From Nonomuraea helvata (lineage in GTDB: Bacteria > Actinomycetota > Actinomycetes > Streptosporangiales > Streptosporangiaceae): a stretch of DNA of 64,000 nt. Location: NCBI RefSeq assembly GCF_039535785.1, contig NZ_BAAAXV010000001.1, positions 682,001 through 746,000 on the forward strand, given 5' to 3'. Shown piece after piece: positions 47,734 to 57,246 of the stretch (its first letter is position 1; each line of letters starts with the position of its first letter). The position numbers were made by a program, and so were the translations under genes. The notes below the pieces were generated by a model that searched no databases, was not told where the DNA came from, and worked only from the letters and a program-made list of their open reading frames with translations.

Positions 47734-48954
47734 TCAAGGACGGCCGTCGAGGGCATCGGACACCGCCTCCGCGGGCAGGCGGGCCGACAGTCGCAGCAGC
47801 CCCGCGGAGGCCAGCGCGAGCAGGGTGGCGAGCGCCCCCCACAGCGACAGTGGCGCCGAGCCGAGCAGGAGTGAGAATCCGGCGGGCGCCACGACCTGGC
47901 CCACGGACCAGGTCATCTGGTGGACCGCCAGGTAGCGGCCCCGCAGGGCGGGGGGCGCGGCGCCGGCGGCCAGGGACGCGGAGGGGGTGGCGTGCATGAG
48001 TTCGGCGAGGGTGAAGACGAGGGTGGCGGCCACCAGCGCGGCGATGCGCGGCGGGCCGGGCGGAAGGGGGGCGGCGAGGGCGTACAGGACGCAGGAGGCG
48101 ATGAAGACGACGCCGGACAGGGCCATGGCGTGCGTGCGGCGGGCGTGCCGTTGGAGGCGGCGCACTCCCATCTGCCCAGCCGCGACCAGCAGCGTGTTGA
48201 TCGTGTAAAGGATGCCGAGCACGGCGGGCGGGGCGCCGAGCACCGAGACCGCGTACAGCGGCAGGCCCACGGAGAGGATGAGCTTGGTCAGGGTGAATGC
48301 CTGTTCGACACTCACCAGGCCCATGAACGGCCCGTCGGTGAGCACCTGGCGGTAGCCGCCACGGGCCGGGCTCGGAGGGTGTTCACCCGGGGTGGGGCGG
48401 ATGCGCAGGAGGAAGGCCGAGGCGATGACGAAGCTGGCCGCGTTGAGTGCCGCGATCAGGGCGTAGCCACCGGCGAGGGAGACTGCGGCGGCCGACAGCA
48501 GGCCGCCCAGGCCGAAGGCGACGTTGCGGGCCGTGGCCATGAGCGCGTACAGACGGTCTCTGCCGCCGTCCTTCGTGAGCACCGCGACATAGCTGCTCGA
48601 GGCGGGGTAGAAGGCGCGGTCTCCGCACGCGATCACGGCGGCGACCGCGATGAGGGGGCCGAAGCCGGACACGAGCGGGTACAGGGCGAAGCCGAGCGCG
48701 CGGATCACGTACGTGCCGACCAGGACGGTACGGGCGTCGAACCGGTCGATGAGCACTCCGGCGACCGGGTTGGCAGCCAGCCCGATCGTCGCCGCCACGG
48801 TCACCCCCAGTCCCACCACGGGCGTGGGCAGGCCGGTCACCTCCTGGATGAACAGCAGGGTCAGCGGGACATAGAGGCCGTTGCCGAGCGCGTCGACGAA
48901 CATGCCCACGAGGAAGGGGCCGGTCGCCGAGGTCCGGGAGGAGGAGCGGAGCAT
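47734..48954 (-). CDS. MFS transporter
   Basis: A 406-aa membrane protein with about 12 hydrophobic segments. Seen: VGMFVDALGNGLYVPLTLLFIQEVTGL (helix 1), motif A-like GVLIDRFDARTVLVG (about 67-81), and ATARNVAFGLGGLLSAAAV. A multidrug-type exporter is plausible, but the substrate is unknown. No ribosome-binding site is obvious before ATG 48954. Divergent from the SDR-MarR operon over 187 bp; the 24-bp palindrome lies near the SDR gene, so shared control is uncertain. Confidence 0.88.
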   Translation of the reverse strand: MLRSSSRTSATGPFLVGMFVDALGNGLYVPLTLLFIQEVTGLPTPVVGLGVTVAATIGLAANPVAGVLIDRFDARTVLVGTYVIRALGFALYPLVSGFGPLIAVAAVIACGDRAFYPASSSYVAVLTKDGGRDRLYALMATARNVAFGLGGLLSAAAVSLAGGYALIAALNAASFVIASAFLLRIRPTPGEHPPSPARGGYRQVLTDGPFMGLVSVEQAFTLTKLILSVGLPLYAVSVLGAPPAVLGILYTINTLLVAAGQMGVRRLQRHARRTHAMALSGVVFIASCVLYALAAPLPPGPPRIAALVAATLVFTLAELMHATPSASLAAGAAPPALRGRYLAVHQMTWSVGQVVAPAGFSLLLGSAPLSLWGALATLLALASAGLLRLSARLPAEAVSDALDGRP

Positions 48955-49106
48955 GGCGGCCAGTGTCGCAACAGGAACATGGGCAACGGATCGGGCTCAG
49001 GTCGTAGGTCTGAGGTCTCGCATCGCGGCACAGTCCCCCCTGGATGGCCGGAACGCCCAGCCGCGGCCGCACCCTCGGGTCGGCCCCCTCCGGTTCCCTC
49101 TGCTAG

Positions 49107-49130
49107 CTTGAGTTTAGGCCTAAACTCAAG
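49107..49130. promoter_or_regulatory. 24-bp perfect palindromic operator
   Basis: CTTGAGTTTAGG followed directly by its exact reverse complement. It ends inside the ribosome-binding site AAGGAGG (49128-49134) of the SDR gene. Length and AT-rich core suit a MarR dimer, and the second gene of the operon encodes one, so autoregulation is the simplest reading. Confidence 0.85.
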
Positions 49131-49141
49131 GAGGGATGAAC

Positions 49142-49864
49142 ATGACACGCACGACAGTGGTCACCGGCGGGGGCACCGGCATCGGCAAGGCGGTGGCGGC
49201 GCGCTTCGCGGCCGACGGGGACCGGGTGGTGATCATCGGTCGCCGCGCCGACGTGCTGGAGGCGGCCGCCAAGGAGATCGGCGGCGCCGCCCTGCCGGCC
49301 GACCTGAGCGAGCCGGCGGAGGTCGAGCGGGTGCGCGCCGCCCTGGCCGAGCGCTTCGGCACGATCGACGTGCTGGTCAACAACGCGGGCGGCAACGTCG
49401 ACATGCGGGACGGCTCCGGCGGCGTCACGGAGCGGTGGACGGGCAACTTCCGGGCCAACGTGCTGACGTCGGTGCTGCCGACCGAGGCGTTCCGCGAGCT
49501 GCTGAACCCGTCCGGGCGGATCGTGTTCATCAGCTCGATCGCGGCCTTCCGGGGCTCGGGAGGCACCTCGTACGGCCCGATGAAGGCGGCCCTGCACCCG
49601 TACGCGTCGGACCTGGCCGCCGCGCTCGGACCGCGCGGCATCACGGTGAACGTGGTCGCCCCGGGGTTCATCGAGGACACCGAGTTCTTCAGCGGCGCCC
49701 TGGGTGACGAACGGCGCGCGACGCTCGTCGCCCAGACCCACACCGGCCGGGCCGGGACGCCGCAGGACATCGCCGAGACCGTGCACTGGCTCGCCTCGCC
49801 CGGCGGCGGGCACGTCACCGCGCAGATCATCCAGGTGAACGGCGGCGCCGAACGTGGCCGCTGA
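49142..49864 (+). CDS. Short-chain dehydrogenase/reductase (SDR)
   Basis: A 240-aa classical SDR. Seen: TGGGTGIGKAV (about 8-18), IDVLVNNAGGNVDM, catalytic Ser in FISSIAAFRG, SYGPMK (Tyr/Lys) and the GTPQDIAETVHWLASP and VNGGAERGR C-terminal blocks as in FabG-like enzymes. ATG 49142 was chosen over 49136 because AAGGAGG is 7 nt away. Overlaps the MarR gene by 11 bp, in an operon behind the palindromic operator. The substrate is unknown. Confidence 0.9.
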   Translation: MTRTTVVTGGGTGIGKAVAARFAADGDRVVIIGRRADVLEAAAKEIGGAALPADLSEPAEVERVRAALAERFGTIDVLVNNAGGNVDMRDGSGGVTERWTGNFRANVLTSVLPTEAFRELLNPSGRIVFISSIAAFRGSGGTSYGPMKAALHPYASDLAAALGPRGITVNVVAPGFIEDTEFFSGALGDERRATLVAQTHTGRAGTPQDIAETVHWLASPGGGHVTAQIIQVNGGAERGR

Positions 49865-50384
49865 CCCGCCGCGCGACGGCGCCGACGCCATCCAGGACGC
49901 CTGGCGGCGGGAGCTGCCGGGCGTCCCGGTGGAGTCGATCGGGGTCATCACCCGGATCTGGTGGGCCGCCAAGGTCTTCGGCGACGAGCGCCGCCGTCTC
50001 CTCACGAAGCTGGGCGTGGACGTCGCGACGCTGGATCTGCTGTCCACGCTGCGGCGCTCCGGCCCGCCGTACCGGATGAGCCCGGGCAAGCTGGCCGACG
50101 CCTGCATGGTGACGCGCGGCGCGATCACCCAGCGCGTGGAGCGGGCGGCCGGGGCAGGGCTGGTCGAACGGACCGCCGCCGGATCGGGCTACCACGCGCG
50201 CGCGGTCACCCTCACCGACGCGGGCCACGCCCTGCTCGACCGCGTCGTCGCCGGCCTGCTCGCGGCCGAGGACCGCCTCGTCGGCCATCTCGCACCCGAA
50301 CGCCGCGACCAGCTCGCCGACCTGCTGCGCGAACTGCTCGCCGGGCTCGGCGGCCCGGCTCCGACCGGGCAGGTCGGAGACTGA
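49854..50384 (+). CDS. MarR-family regulator
   Basis: A 176-aa MarR protein. Seen: AAKVFGDERRRLLTKLGVDVATLDLLSTLRRSGPPYRMSPGKLADACMVTRGAITQRVERAAGAGLVER (winged helix core; key M-S-P-G-K-L and T-R-G-A-I-T) and the wing SGYHARAVTLTDAG. GTG 49854 lies inside the end of the SDR gene, so the two are cotranscribed. Likely binds the 24-bp palindrome. Confidence 0.88.
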   Translation: MAADPPRDGADAIQDAWRRELPGVPVESIGVITRIWWAAKVFGDERRRLLTKLGVDVATLDLLSTLRRSGPPYRMSPGKLADACMVTRGAITQRVERAAGAGLVERTAAGSGYHARAVTLTDAGHALLDRVVAGLLAAEDRLVGHLAPERRDQLADLLRELLAGLGGPAPTGQVGD

Positions 50385-50443
50385 GCCCTCCCGCTCCGAC
50401 GTGGCCTCGATTCGTCCTTACGGGGCCACCCTTGACACGTGCG

Positions 50444-51259
50444 TCAGCCGGCGGTGAGCCAGGCGCGTATTTCGTCCATCAGCGGGACCGGCGCGTCGTG
50501 GTGGACCAGATGACCGGCGGCCTCGATCAGCGAGAGCTCGGCGGCAGGGATCAGGCTCTGCAGCCGCCGGGCGATATCGGTGGGGATCCACGCGTCATCG
50601 GAGCCCCACAGGATCCGTACGGGGATGCTGATGCGACCCAGTTGCTCCTCGTTCTCTTCGAGGAAGCGCTCGTCGTAGTGGGCGATCTGCCGGTAGAAGG
50701 CCGGCTGGCCGTCCTCCCCCGTCCACGGCTGCACGAGGGCGTCGAGATCGTCGTCGCGCAGGCCGCGGTGGCTGGCGCCCTGAATGTAGGCACGCACGAT
50801 GGCGGTGTGGATGTAGGCCGGCAGCTGCGCCAGGACGTCGGGATGGTCCTGCACGAACTGGAAGAAGGGCGAGCCGCTGGGCGGGATGGCCACGACGTCG
50901 ACGAGCATGAGCGAGGCGTAATCGGCGCCCAGGATCAGGTGGGTGCGCAGGGACACGGCGCCGCCGAAGTCGTGGGCGATCACGTGTGGCCGGTCCAGCC
51001 CCCAGTGCGTGAGCAGCGCCGCGAACGCCTCGGCCTGCGCGCCGAAATCCACGGGATGCTCGGCATGCTTGGAGGAACGACCATATCCGGGCATGTCCCA
51101 CAGATAGACGGTGAAGTCGCGGCTCAAGGTCTCCGCGAACGGCTGCCACAACACCGACGAGAACGGCGTGCCATGACAGAACACCACGGCCGGGCCGTCG
51201 CCCGAGCGTCCCCAGGCGATCCGCCTCCCACGCCACTCGAATCGCTCCGTCAACTCCAT
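50444..51259 (-). CDS. Alpha/beta hydrolase
   Basis: A 271-aa alpha/beta-hydrolase. Seen: VVFCHGTPFSSVLWQPFAE (oxyanion HG), YLWDMPGYGRSSK, a nucleophile elbow AHDFGGA with Asp (about 94-100), ILWGSDDAWIP with the third catalytic acid, and AAGHLVHHDAP with the His. The Asp nucleophile matches haloalkane dehalogenase/epoxide hydrolase relatives. ATG 51259 was chosen; TTG 51268 is in frame. Divergent from cebE over 411 bp. Confidence 0.88.
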   Translation of the reverse strand: MELTERFEWRGRRIAWGRSGDGPAVVFCHGTPFSSVLWQPFAETLSRDFTVYLWDMPGYGRSSKHAEHPVDFGAQAEAFAALLTHWGLDRPHVIAHDFGGAVSLRTHLILGADYASLMLVDVVAIPPSGSPFFQFVQDHPDVLAQLPAYIHTAIVRAYIQGASHRGLRDDDLDALVQPWTGEDGQPAFYRQIAHYDERFLEENEEQLGRISIPVRILWGSDDAWIPTDIARRLQSLIPAAELSLIEAAGHLVHHDAPVPLMDEIRAWLTAG

Positions 51260-51456
51260 GTGCACCAATGCTAAGCGGGCTCGTCCTCACATCGCGGCGA
51301 CCGACAGGCGTGTTCTGCGGCCCCGCCTGGGAGTGGAATGCCCCGCGTGCCCCGGCAGAGTTCCAACAGGCGTTCTCACAGGTGGTGTAACGGGGAGAAA
51401 GCGTGGTCGGTGCGGGTGACATGCCCTTGATGCGACACAAAAGATGCCTCTTGTGG

Positions 51457-51470
51457 TGGGAGCGCTCCCA
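51457..51470. promoter_or_regulatory. CebR box 1
   Basis: TGGGAGCGCTCCCA, the exact 14-bp palindrome known as the CebR operator in Streptomyces. It is 201 bp before cebE and 198 bp before the divergent hydrolase gene. The rest of the 51260-51670 gap holds only the second box, TTGACG at 51555-51560 as a possible -35 box, and no gene. Confidence 0.9.
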
Positions 51471-51586
51471 AGACGCTCTTTGCGCACTATAACGCTAAAA
51501 ATCCGGTTTCAATGTGACAAACCGCCCCATTGGTAACGGTTGCGTTTCGGTGGATTGACGTGCAGACCACGTAAGTGCACCCTTTG

Positions 51587-51600
51587 TGGGAGCGCTCCCA
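51587..51600. promoter_or_regulatory. CebR box 2
   Basis: A second exact TGGGAGCGCTCCCA, 130 bp downstream of the first (centre to centre) and 71 bp before cebE. Two boxes at this spacing could support DNA looping. Confidence 0.9.
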
Positions 51601-51670
51601 AAGACTCCCACCGCGGCGGAGCGCGTGCCGCGGTGCACTCCCCACACATTCACCCGAGAAGGGGTCCACC

Positions 51671-53011
51671 ATGATGATCAGCAAGCGTCGCGGTCTTGCC
51701 GCGGCCTCGGCCCTCGCCGCGGCGGCGCTGACCGTCGCGTCCTGTAGCTCAGGCAACACCGGTACGGGTTCCAGCAGCGCTCCCGCCTCCTCGGCGGCGG
51801 CCGAGCCGGTCACCATCCGCGTGCAGACCTTCGGCGGCGGCACGAACTTCGGCTACAAGAACGCCATCGAGAAGTGGAACGCCGAGCACAAGGACATCCA
51901 GATCAAGGAGGAGCACCTCACCGACCAGTTCGAGCAGCAGTACTGGCCCCAGATGATCCAGTGGTTGCAGGCCGGCAACGGCGCAGGCGACGTGGTCGGC
52001 ATCGACGAGGGCGGCATGGGCCTGGCCAAGGCGCACCCCGAGTGGTGGGCCGACTTGAAGGAGTACGGCCTGGACTCCCGCAAGGCGGACTTCCCGGCGT
52101 GGAAGTGGGAGAACGGCGTCACGGCCGACGGCAAGCTGTTCGGCCTCGGCACCGACATCGGCGGCATGAGCCTCTGCTACCGCACGGACCTGTTCAAGAA
52201 GGCCGGGCTGCCGACCGACCGTGAGAAGGTCAGCGCGCTCTGGCCGACCTGGGACGAGTTCATGAACGTCGGCAAGACGTTCCAGTCGAAGGTCAAGGAC
52301 ACGAAGTTCGCCGACGGCACGAACACGCTGTACCAGGTCGTCCTCTACCAGGAGGCGGCCAAGAACGGCAACGTCACGTACTTCGACAAGGACAACAACC
52401 TCATCGTCGACAAGAACCCGGCGGTGAAGTCGGCCTTCGACTTCGCCACGAAGATGAGCCAGCAGGGCCTGACCGCCAAGCTGCGCAACTTCACCGACGA
52501 GTGGGCGGCGGGCACCCAGAAGGGCGCGTTCGCCACGGTCGGCTGCCCGTCCTGGATGCTCGGCGTGGTCAGCGGCAACGCCGGTGACGGCGGCAAGGGC
52601 AAGTGGGACGTGGCCTCGGTGCCGGGCGGCGGCGGCAACTGGGGCGGCTCCTGGGTGGCCGTGCCCAAGCAGTCGAAGCACCCGAAGGAGGCCGCGATGG
52701 TCGCCGACTACCTGACCCAGGCGGAGACCGAGGCCAGCATCTTCAAGGACTTCGGCAACATGCCGAGCAACACGAAGGCCCAGCAGGACCCGGCCGTCCA
52801 GGGCGCGAAGAACGAGTTCTTCAACCAGGCCCCCATCGGTGAGATCTTCGCCAAGTCCGCCTCGAGCCTGCAGCCGGTCTTCCTCGGCGTGAAGCACGCC
52901 CAGGTCAAGAACGCCATCGAGTCCGTCATCCAGGGCATGGACGACGGCTCTGTGAAGTACGACAAGGCCTGGCAGCAGCTGGTCGACGACGCGGTGAAGG
53001 CCGCGGGTTAG
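51671..53011 (+). CDS. cebE: Cellobiose/cello-oligosaccharide-binding lipoprotein CebE
   Basis: A 446-aa family-1 solute-binding lipoprotein. Seen: signal peptide with lipobox at about Cys25 (TVASCSS), Ser/Ala linker, then ABC sugar-binding domain (AIEKWNAEHKDIQIKEEHLTD, GDVVGIDEGGM, GTDIGGMSLCYRTDLFKKAGLPTD). It delivers cellobiose and related sugars to the permease pair. AAGGGG precedes ATG 51671. The CebR boxes and downstream bglC/cebR fix the likely substrate; no ATPase is encoded here. Confidence 0.9.
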   Translation: MMISKRRGLAAASALAAAALTVASCSSGNTGTGSSSAPASSAAAEPVTIRVQTFGGGTNFGYKNAIEKWNAEHKDIQIKEEHLTDQFEQQYWPQMIQWLQAGNGAGDVVGIDEGGMGLAKAHPEWWADLKEYGLDSRKADFPAWKWENGVTADGKLFGLGTDIGGMSLCYRTDLFKKAGLPTDREKVSALWPTWDEFMNVGKTFQSKVKDTKFADGTNTLYQVVLYQEAAKNGNVTYFDKDNNLIVDKNPAVKSAFDFATKMSQQGLTAKLRNFTDEWAAGTQKGAFATVGCPSWMLGVVSGNAGDGGKGKWDVASVPGGGGNWGGSWVAVPKQSKHPKEAAMVADYLTQAETEASIFKDFGNMPSNTKAQQDPAVQGAKNEFFNQAPIGEIFAKSASSLQPVFLGVKHAQVKNAIESVIQGMDDGSVKYDKAWQQLVDDAVKAAG

Positions 53012-53068
53012 TCCCTCCGCCCGGCCCGCCGGCAGCGGGCCGGGCTTGTTGCCGCTGAAAGGTCTGCT

Positions 53069-54025
53069 ATGAGCTCGACACCCTTCAACGGGCGGCGTGG
53101 ATACAGCCATCGCCGCGACCGCCCGCCCGGCCGCCGCTGGCGTTCCCGACTGGACGTCAAGGCGATGCCGTACGCCCTGGTGTCCCCGTACTTCCTGCTG
53201 TTCGCCGCCTTCGGGCTGTTCCCGTTGGCCTTCACCCTCTACTACTCGCTCTACGACTACGACCTGGCCGGGACCGTGGAATGGACCGGACTGGGCAACT
53301 ACACCGCGCTGCTGGGCGATGAGGACTTCTGGAACGCCGTGGTCAACACGGTCAGCATGTTCGTCATCGCCACCGTCCCCCAGATGCTGCTCGCGCTCCT
53401 GCTGGCCAACGGGCTGAACAAGCGGTTCAGGTTCCGCCTGCCGATCCGCATGAGCGTGCTGCTGCCGCTGGTCACGTCGGTGGTCGCGGTCGCGGTGGTG
53501 TTCACGCAGCTGTACGCCCGCGACTGGGGCCTGGTGAACTGGGTCCTGAGCTGGTTCGGCGTGGACAAGACGAACTGGCGGGCCGAGCGCATCCCGTCGT
53601 GGATCGCCATCGCCACCATGGTCGACTGGCGCTGGACCGGCTACAACGCGATCATCTTCCTGGCCGGCATGCAGACGATCCCCCGCGACCTGTACGAGGC
53701 CGCCGCGATCGACGGCGCCTCCCGGCGCCGGCAGTTCTGGCAGATCACGCTGCCGATGCTGCGCCCCACCATGATCTTCGTGGTGCTCAACTCCACGATC
53801 GGCGGCCTGACGCTGTTCTCCGAGCCGACCACGTTCTACAACGGCAACGTCGACGGCGGCTCGCAGGGACAGTTCCAGACGGTGGCCATGTTCATCGTCA
53901 AGCAGGGCTTCCGCGAGTTCGACTACGGCTACGCAGCGGCGGCCGCCTGGCTGCTGTTCCTGCTCATTCTCATCGGAGCGGCGATCAACTTCCTGTTCGT
54001 GCGCAGGATCGGGGGCACCAGATGA
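53069..54025 (+). CDS. cebF: Cellobiose ABC transporter permease CebF
   Basis: A 318-aa permease. Seen: basic N-terminal tail, six hydrophobic segments starting with YALVSPYFLLFAAFGLFPLAFTLYYSL, and EAA loop RDLYEAAAIDGASRRRQFWQITLPML. Forms the channel with CebG. GAAAGG precedes ATG 53069; 57 bp after cebE. Confidence 0.92.
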   Translation: MSSTPFNGRRGYSHRRDRPPGRRWRSRLDVKAMPYALVSPYFLLFAAFGLFPLAFTLYYSLYDYDLAGTVEWTGLGNYTALLGDEDFWNAVVNTVSMFVIATVPQMLLALLLANGLNKRFRFRLPIRMSVLLPLVTSVVAVAVVFTQLYARDWGLVNWVLSWFGVDKTNWRAERIPSWIAIATMVDWRWTGYNAIIFLAGMQTIPRDLYEAAAIDGASRRRQFWQITLPMLRPTMIFVVLNSTIGGLTLFSEPTTFYNGNVDGGSQGQFQTVAMFIVKQGFREFDYGYAAAAAWLLFLLILIGAAINFLFVRRIGGTR

Positions 54026-54852
54026 ACAACTTCTCCCCGACCCTCGCCACCAGGCTCATGCTGGCCCTGGCCGTCGTGCTGTCGGCGTTCCCGCTGTACT
54101 GGATGCTCGTCATCGCCTCCCGTACGAACGCAGACGCCGTCGCCGTGCCGCCGCCGTTCCTGCCGGGCGGGAACCTGGGCGAGAACATCGTCGCCGTGCT
54201 CAACAACGAGGACGCCAAGTTCCTGCTGGGCCTGACGAACTCGTTCATCGTGTCGAGCATCGTCACCGTCTCCGTGGTGATCATCTCGACGCTGGCCGGC
54301 TTCGCGTTCGCGAACCTGACCTTCAAGGGCAGGGGCGTGCTGCTGGTGCTCGTGCTGCTGACGATGGCCGTGCCGTTGCAGCAGATGGGCGTGGTGCCGC
54401 TCTACCGGCTCATGGTGAGCCTGGAGTGGACCGGCACGCTCAAGGCGGTCATCCTGCCGTACCTGCTCAACGGGTTCGGCGTGTTCCTGATGACGCAGTA
54501 CACGCGGCAGGCCGTGCCGATGGAGCTGGTCGAGGCGGCCAGGGTGGACGGCGCCGCCACACTGCGGATCTGGTGGAACGTCGTCCTGCCCGCGGTGCGC
54601 CCCGGCATGGCCGTGCTCGGCATCAACACGTTCATGCTCATGTGGAACGACTTCATGTGGCCGCTGATCGTGCTGACCCCGGACAACCCCACCGTGCAGA
54701 TCGCGATCACCTCGCTGAACGCCAGGTTCTCCACGAACTACACGCTGATCTTCGCGGGTACAGCGCTGTCCATCATCCCCCTCATCGCAGTATTCGTCGC
54801 TTTCGGCCGTCAAATCGTCGGCGGCCTCATGGAAGGTGCGGTCAAGGCGTGA
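54022..54852 (+). CDS. cebG: Cellobiose ABC transporter permease CebG
   Basis: A 276-aa permease with six hydrophobic segments. Seen: FPLYWMLVIASRTNADA, EAA loop MELVEAARVDGAATLRIWWNVVLPAVRP and C-terminal QIVGGLMEGAVKA. ATG 54022 overlaps the cebF stop (ATGA); its own stop overlaps bglC (GTGA). Confidence 0.92.
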   Translation: MNNFSPTLATRLMLALAVVLSAFPLYWMLVIASRTNADAVAVPPPFLPGGNLGENIVAVLNNEDAKFLLGLTNSFIVSSIVTVSVVIISTLAGFAFANLTFKGRGVLLVLVLLTMAVPLQQMGVVPLYRLMVSLEWTGTLKAVILPYLLNGFGVFLMTQYTRQAVPMELVEAARVDGAATLRIWWNVVLPAVRPGMAVLGINTFMLMWNDFMWPLIVLTPDNPTVQIAITSLNARFSTNYTLIFAGTALSIIPLIAVFVAFGRQIVGGLMEGAVKA

Positions 54853-56258
54853 CGACACAAGAGGAACAGACGCGTGCCGGGCTGCGCTTCCCTGCGGGCT
54901 TCGCGTGGGGCGCGGCGACCTCGGCGTACCAGATCGAAGGGGCGGTCGCCGAGGACGGGCGCGGCGTCTCCATCTGGGACACGTTCACCAGGACGCCGGG
55001 CCGGATTCTCAACGGGCACAACGCGGACGTGGCCATCGACCACTACCACCGCTACCGGGAGGACGTCGGGATCATGGCGGAGCTGGGCCTGTCGGCCTAC
55101 CGCTTCTCGGTGTCCTGGCCCCGCATCCAGCCGACCGGCTCCGGCAAGGTCAACCAGAAGGGGCTGGACTTCTACAAGCGTCTCTCCGACGAACTGCGCG
55201 GGCACGGCATCGACCCGTGGCTGACCCTCTACCACTGGGACCTGCCGCAGGAGCTGGAGGACAAGGGCGGCTGGCCGAACCGCGACGTGGCGTACTGCTT
55301 CGCGGACTACGCGGCGACGGTCCACGAGGCGCTGAAGGACCACGTGCACACCTTCAGCACCGTCAACGAGCCATGGTGCGCCGCGTTCCTCGGCTACGCC
55401 TCGGGCGAGCACGCCCCCGGCCGACGCGAGCCGGAGAACGCGATCAGGGGCGCGCACCACCTCAACCTGGCGCACGGGCTGGCCGTGCAGGCGATGGGCG
55501 CCCGGCGCGTCGGCGGCTGCGTGAACCTGTACGCGGTCACGCCCGCCACCGACAGCGTGGAGGACCTGGACGCGGCCCGGCGCATCGACGGGCTGCAGAA
55601 CCGGTTCTTCCTGGACGCGCTGCTGCTGGGCCGCTACCCGGAAGATGTCCTGGAGGACCTCCCCGGTGAGATCGACTTCATCCAGCCGGGCGACATGAAG
55701 ATCATCAACGCGCCCATCGACGTGCTGCTCGTCAACTACTACAGCCGCTTCACGGTATCGGGAGCACCAGGCGGCAGGCAGTCGGCGGCGGCGGCCCCCA
55801 CGGACACGGGTTCGCCGTGGGTGGGCAGCGAGCACGTGTCGTTCGTCAGCGGCGGCCAGCCGGTGACGGCCATGGGCTGGGAGATCGACGAGGGCGGCCT
55901 GGTCGAGGTCCTCCAGAGGGTGGCGCGGGACTACCCGCCGATCCCGATGGTGATCTCCGAGAACGGCTCCGCCTTCGACGACGTGCTCGAGGACGGCCGG
56001 ATCCACGACAACGAGCGGCGGGCGTACGTGGAGGCGCACCTCGGCGCCTGCAAGGAGGCCATCGAGGCCGGCGTGCCCCTGGAGGGCTATTTCGCCTGGT
56101 CACTGATGGACAACTTCGAGTGGGCCTGGGGTTACGGCAAGCGGTTCGGCCTGGTGCACGTGGACTTCGAGACCCAGGAACGAGTGTTCAAGGACAGCGC
56201 GCTCTGGTACTCGGAGGTCATCCGGCAGAATAGGCGCCATGAACCGACCGACTCTTGA
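54849..56258 (+). CDS. bglC: GH1 beta-glucosidase BglC
   Basis: A 469-aa cytoplasmic GH1 enzyme that splits imported cellobiose to glucose. Seen: FPAGFAWGAATSAYQIEGA, acid/base Glu174 in TVNEPW, aglycone-side YYSRF, nucleophile Glu371 in ISENGSAF, and the C-terminal WSLMDNFEWAWGYGKRFGL. Full length, no signal peptide. GTG 54849 overlaps cebG. The last 20 bp overlap the cebR start, tying all five genes into one transcript. Confidence 0.95.
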   Translation: MTTQEEQTRAGLRFPAGFAWGAATSAYQIEGAVAEDGRGVSIWDTFTRTPGRILNGHNADVAIDHYHRYREDVGIMAELGLSAYRFSVSWPRIQPTGSGKVNQKGLDFYKRLSDELRGHGIDPWLTLYHWDLPQELEDKGGWPNRDVAYCFADYAATVHEALKDHVHTFSTVNEPWCAAFLGYASGEHAPGRREPENAIRGAHHLNLAHGLAVQAMGARRVGGCVNLYAVTPATDSVEDLDAARRIDGLQNRFFLDALLLGRYPEDVLEDLPGEIDFIQPGDMKIINAPIDVLLVNYYSRFTVSGAPGGRQSAAAAPTDTGSPWVGSEHVSFVSGGQPVTAMGWEIDEGGLVEVLQRVARDYPPIPMVISENGSAFDDVLEDGRIHDNERRAYVEAHLGACKEAIEAGVPLEGYFAWSLMDNFEWAWGYGKRFGLVHVDFETQERVFKDSALWYSEVIRQNRRHEPTDS

Positions 56259-57237
56259 GGCAGTCGCGGCTCGGGCCGGGGTAGGCCGGGGCACGGTGTC
56301 GAGAGTCATCAATGGCTCGCCGAACGTCAGCGCCAAGGCCCGCGAGGCCGTTGAGCTGGCCATCCGCGAGCTGGGCTACGTGCCCAACCGTGCGGCGCGC
56401 GCCCTGGTGACGCGCCGCACCGACACGGTGGCGCTGGTGGTCTCCGAGTCGCAGCTGCGGGTGTTCGACGAGCCCTACTTCGCCGGCACCATCCGCGGCA
56501 TCGGCTCGGCGCTGGCCGAGACGGGGTTGCAGCTCATCCTGGCGATGGCCCGCACCCCTGAGGAGCACGAGCGGCTGGAGGCCTACCTGACGGGGCAGCA
56601 CGTCGACGGCGTGCTGCTCCTGTCGCTGCACGGCGCCGACCCGCTGCCCGGCAGGCTGGAGGACATGGGAGTGCCGACCGTGCTGGGCGGCCTCCCCGTC
56701 GGCCTCCACCCGTACAGCTACGTGGACATGGACAACCGGGCGGGCGCCCGGCAGGCGGTCAAGCACCTGCTGGGGCTCGGCCGCCGCCGGATCGCCGCGA
56801 TCGCCGGCGCCCAGGACATGGGCGTGGGCGTCGACCGTCTGGCCGGCTATCGCGACGCGCTGCTGCTCACCGGCCTGCCGGAGCTGGTGGCGTACGGCGA
56901 CTTCTCGGAGGAGAGCGGCGCGACGGCGATGACCGAGCTGCTGGCGGAGCACCCCGACCTCGACGCGGTGTTCGCCGCGTCCGACCCGATGGCGCTGGGC
57001 GCGATGCGCGTGCTCAAGGCCGCGGGCCGGTCGATCCCGGAGGACGTGGCCGTGATCGGGTTCGACGACTCCAAGGCCGCGCTGCACGCCGACCCGCCGC
57101 TGACCACCGTCCACCAGCCGACCGAGCAGATGGGCCGGCAGATGGCGCAGCTGCTGGTGGCCCGGATCAACGGCGAGCAGCTGCGGCAGCCCGTCGTGAT
57201 CCTCGACACCCACCTCGTACGCAGGCAGTCCGCATGA
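56239..57237 (+). CDS. cebR: LacI-family repressor CebR
   Basis: A 332-aa LacI-type regulator. Seen: HTH LEAVAARAGVGRGTVSRVING with hinge ELGYVPNRAARALVTRRT, closely like Streptomyces CebR, then the sugar-binding domain (ALVVSESQLRVFDEPYFAGTIRG, AVFAASDPMALGAMRVL, VIGFDDSKAALHADPPLTTVHQP). It should bind the two 14-bp boxes upstream of cebE and release with cellobiose/cellotriose. In Streptomyces cebR lies upstream of cebE; here it is the fifth gene of the operon, so it is self-regulated. Confidence 0.93.
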   Translation: MNRPTLEAVAARAGVGRGTVSRVINGSPNVSAKAREAVELAIRELGYVPNRAARALVTRRTDTVALVVSESQLRVFDEPYFAGTIRGIGSALAETGLQLILAMARTPEEHERLEAYLTGQHVDGVLLLSLHGADPLPGRLEDMGVPTVLGGLPVGLHPYSYVDMDNRAGARQAVKHLLGLGRRRIAAIAGAQDMGVGVDRLAGYRDALLLTGLPELVAYGDFSEESGATAMTELLAEHPDLDAVFAASDPMALGAMRVLKAAGRSIPEDVAVIGFDDSKAALHADPPLTTVHQPTEQMGRQMAQLLVARINGEQLRQPVVILDTHLVRRQSA

Positions 57238-57246
57238 AAGGCTCCC

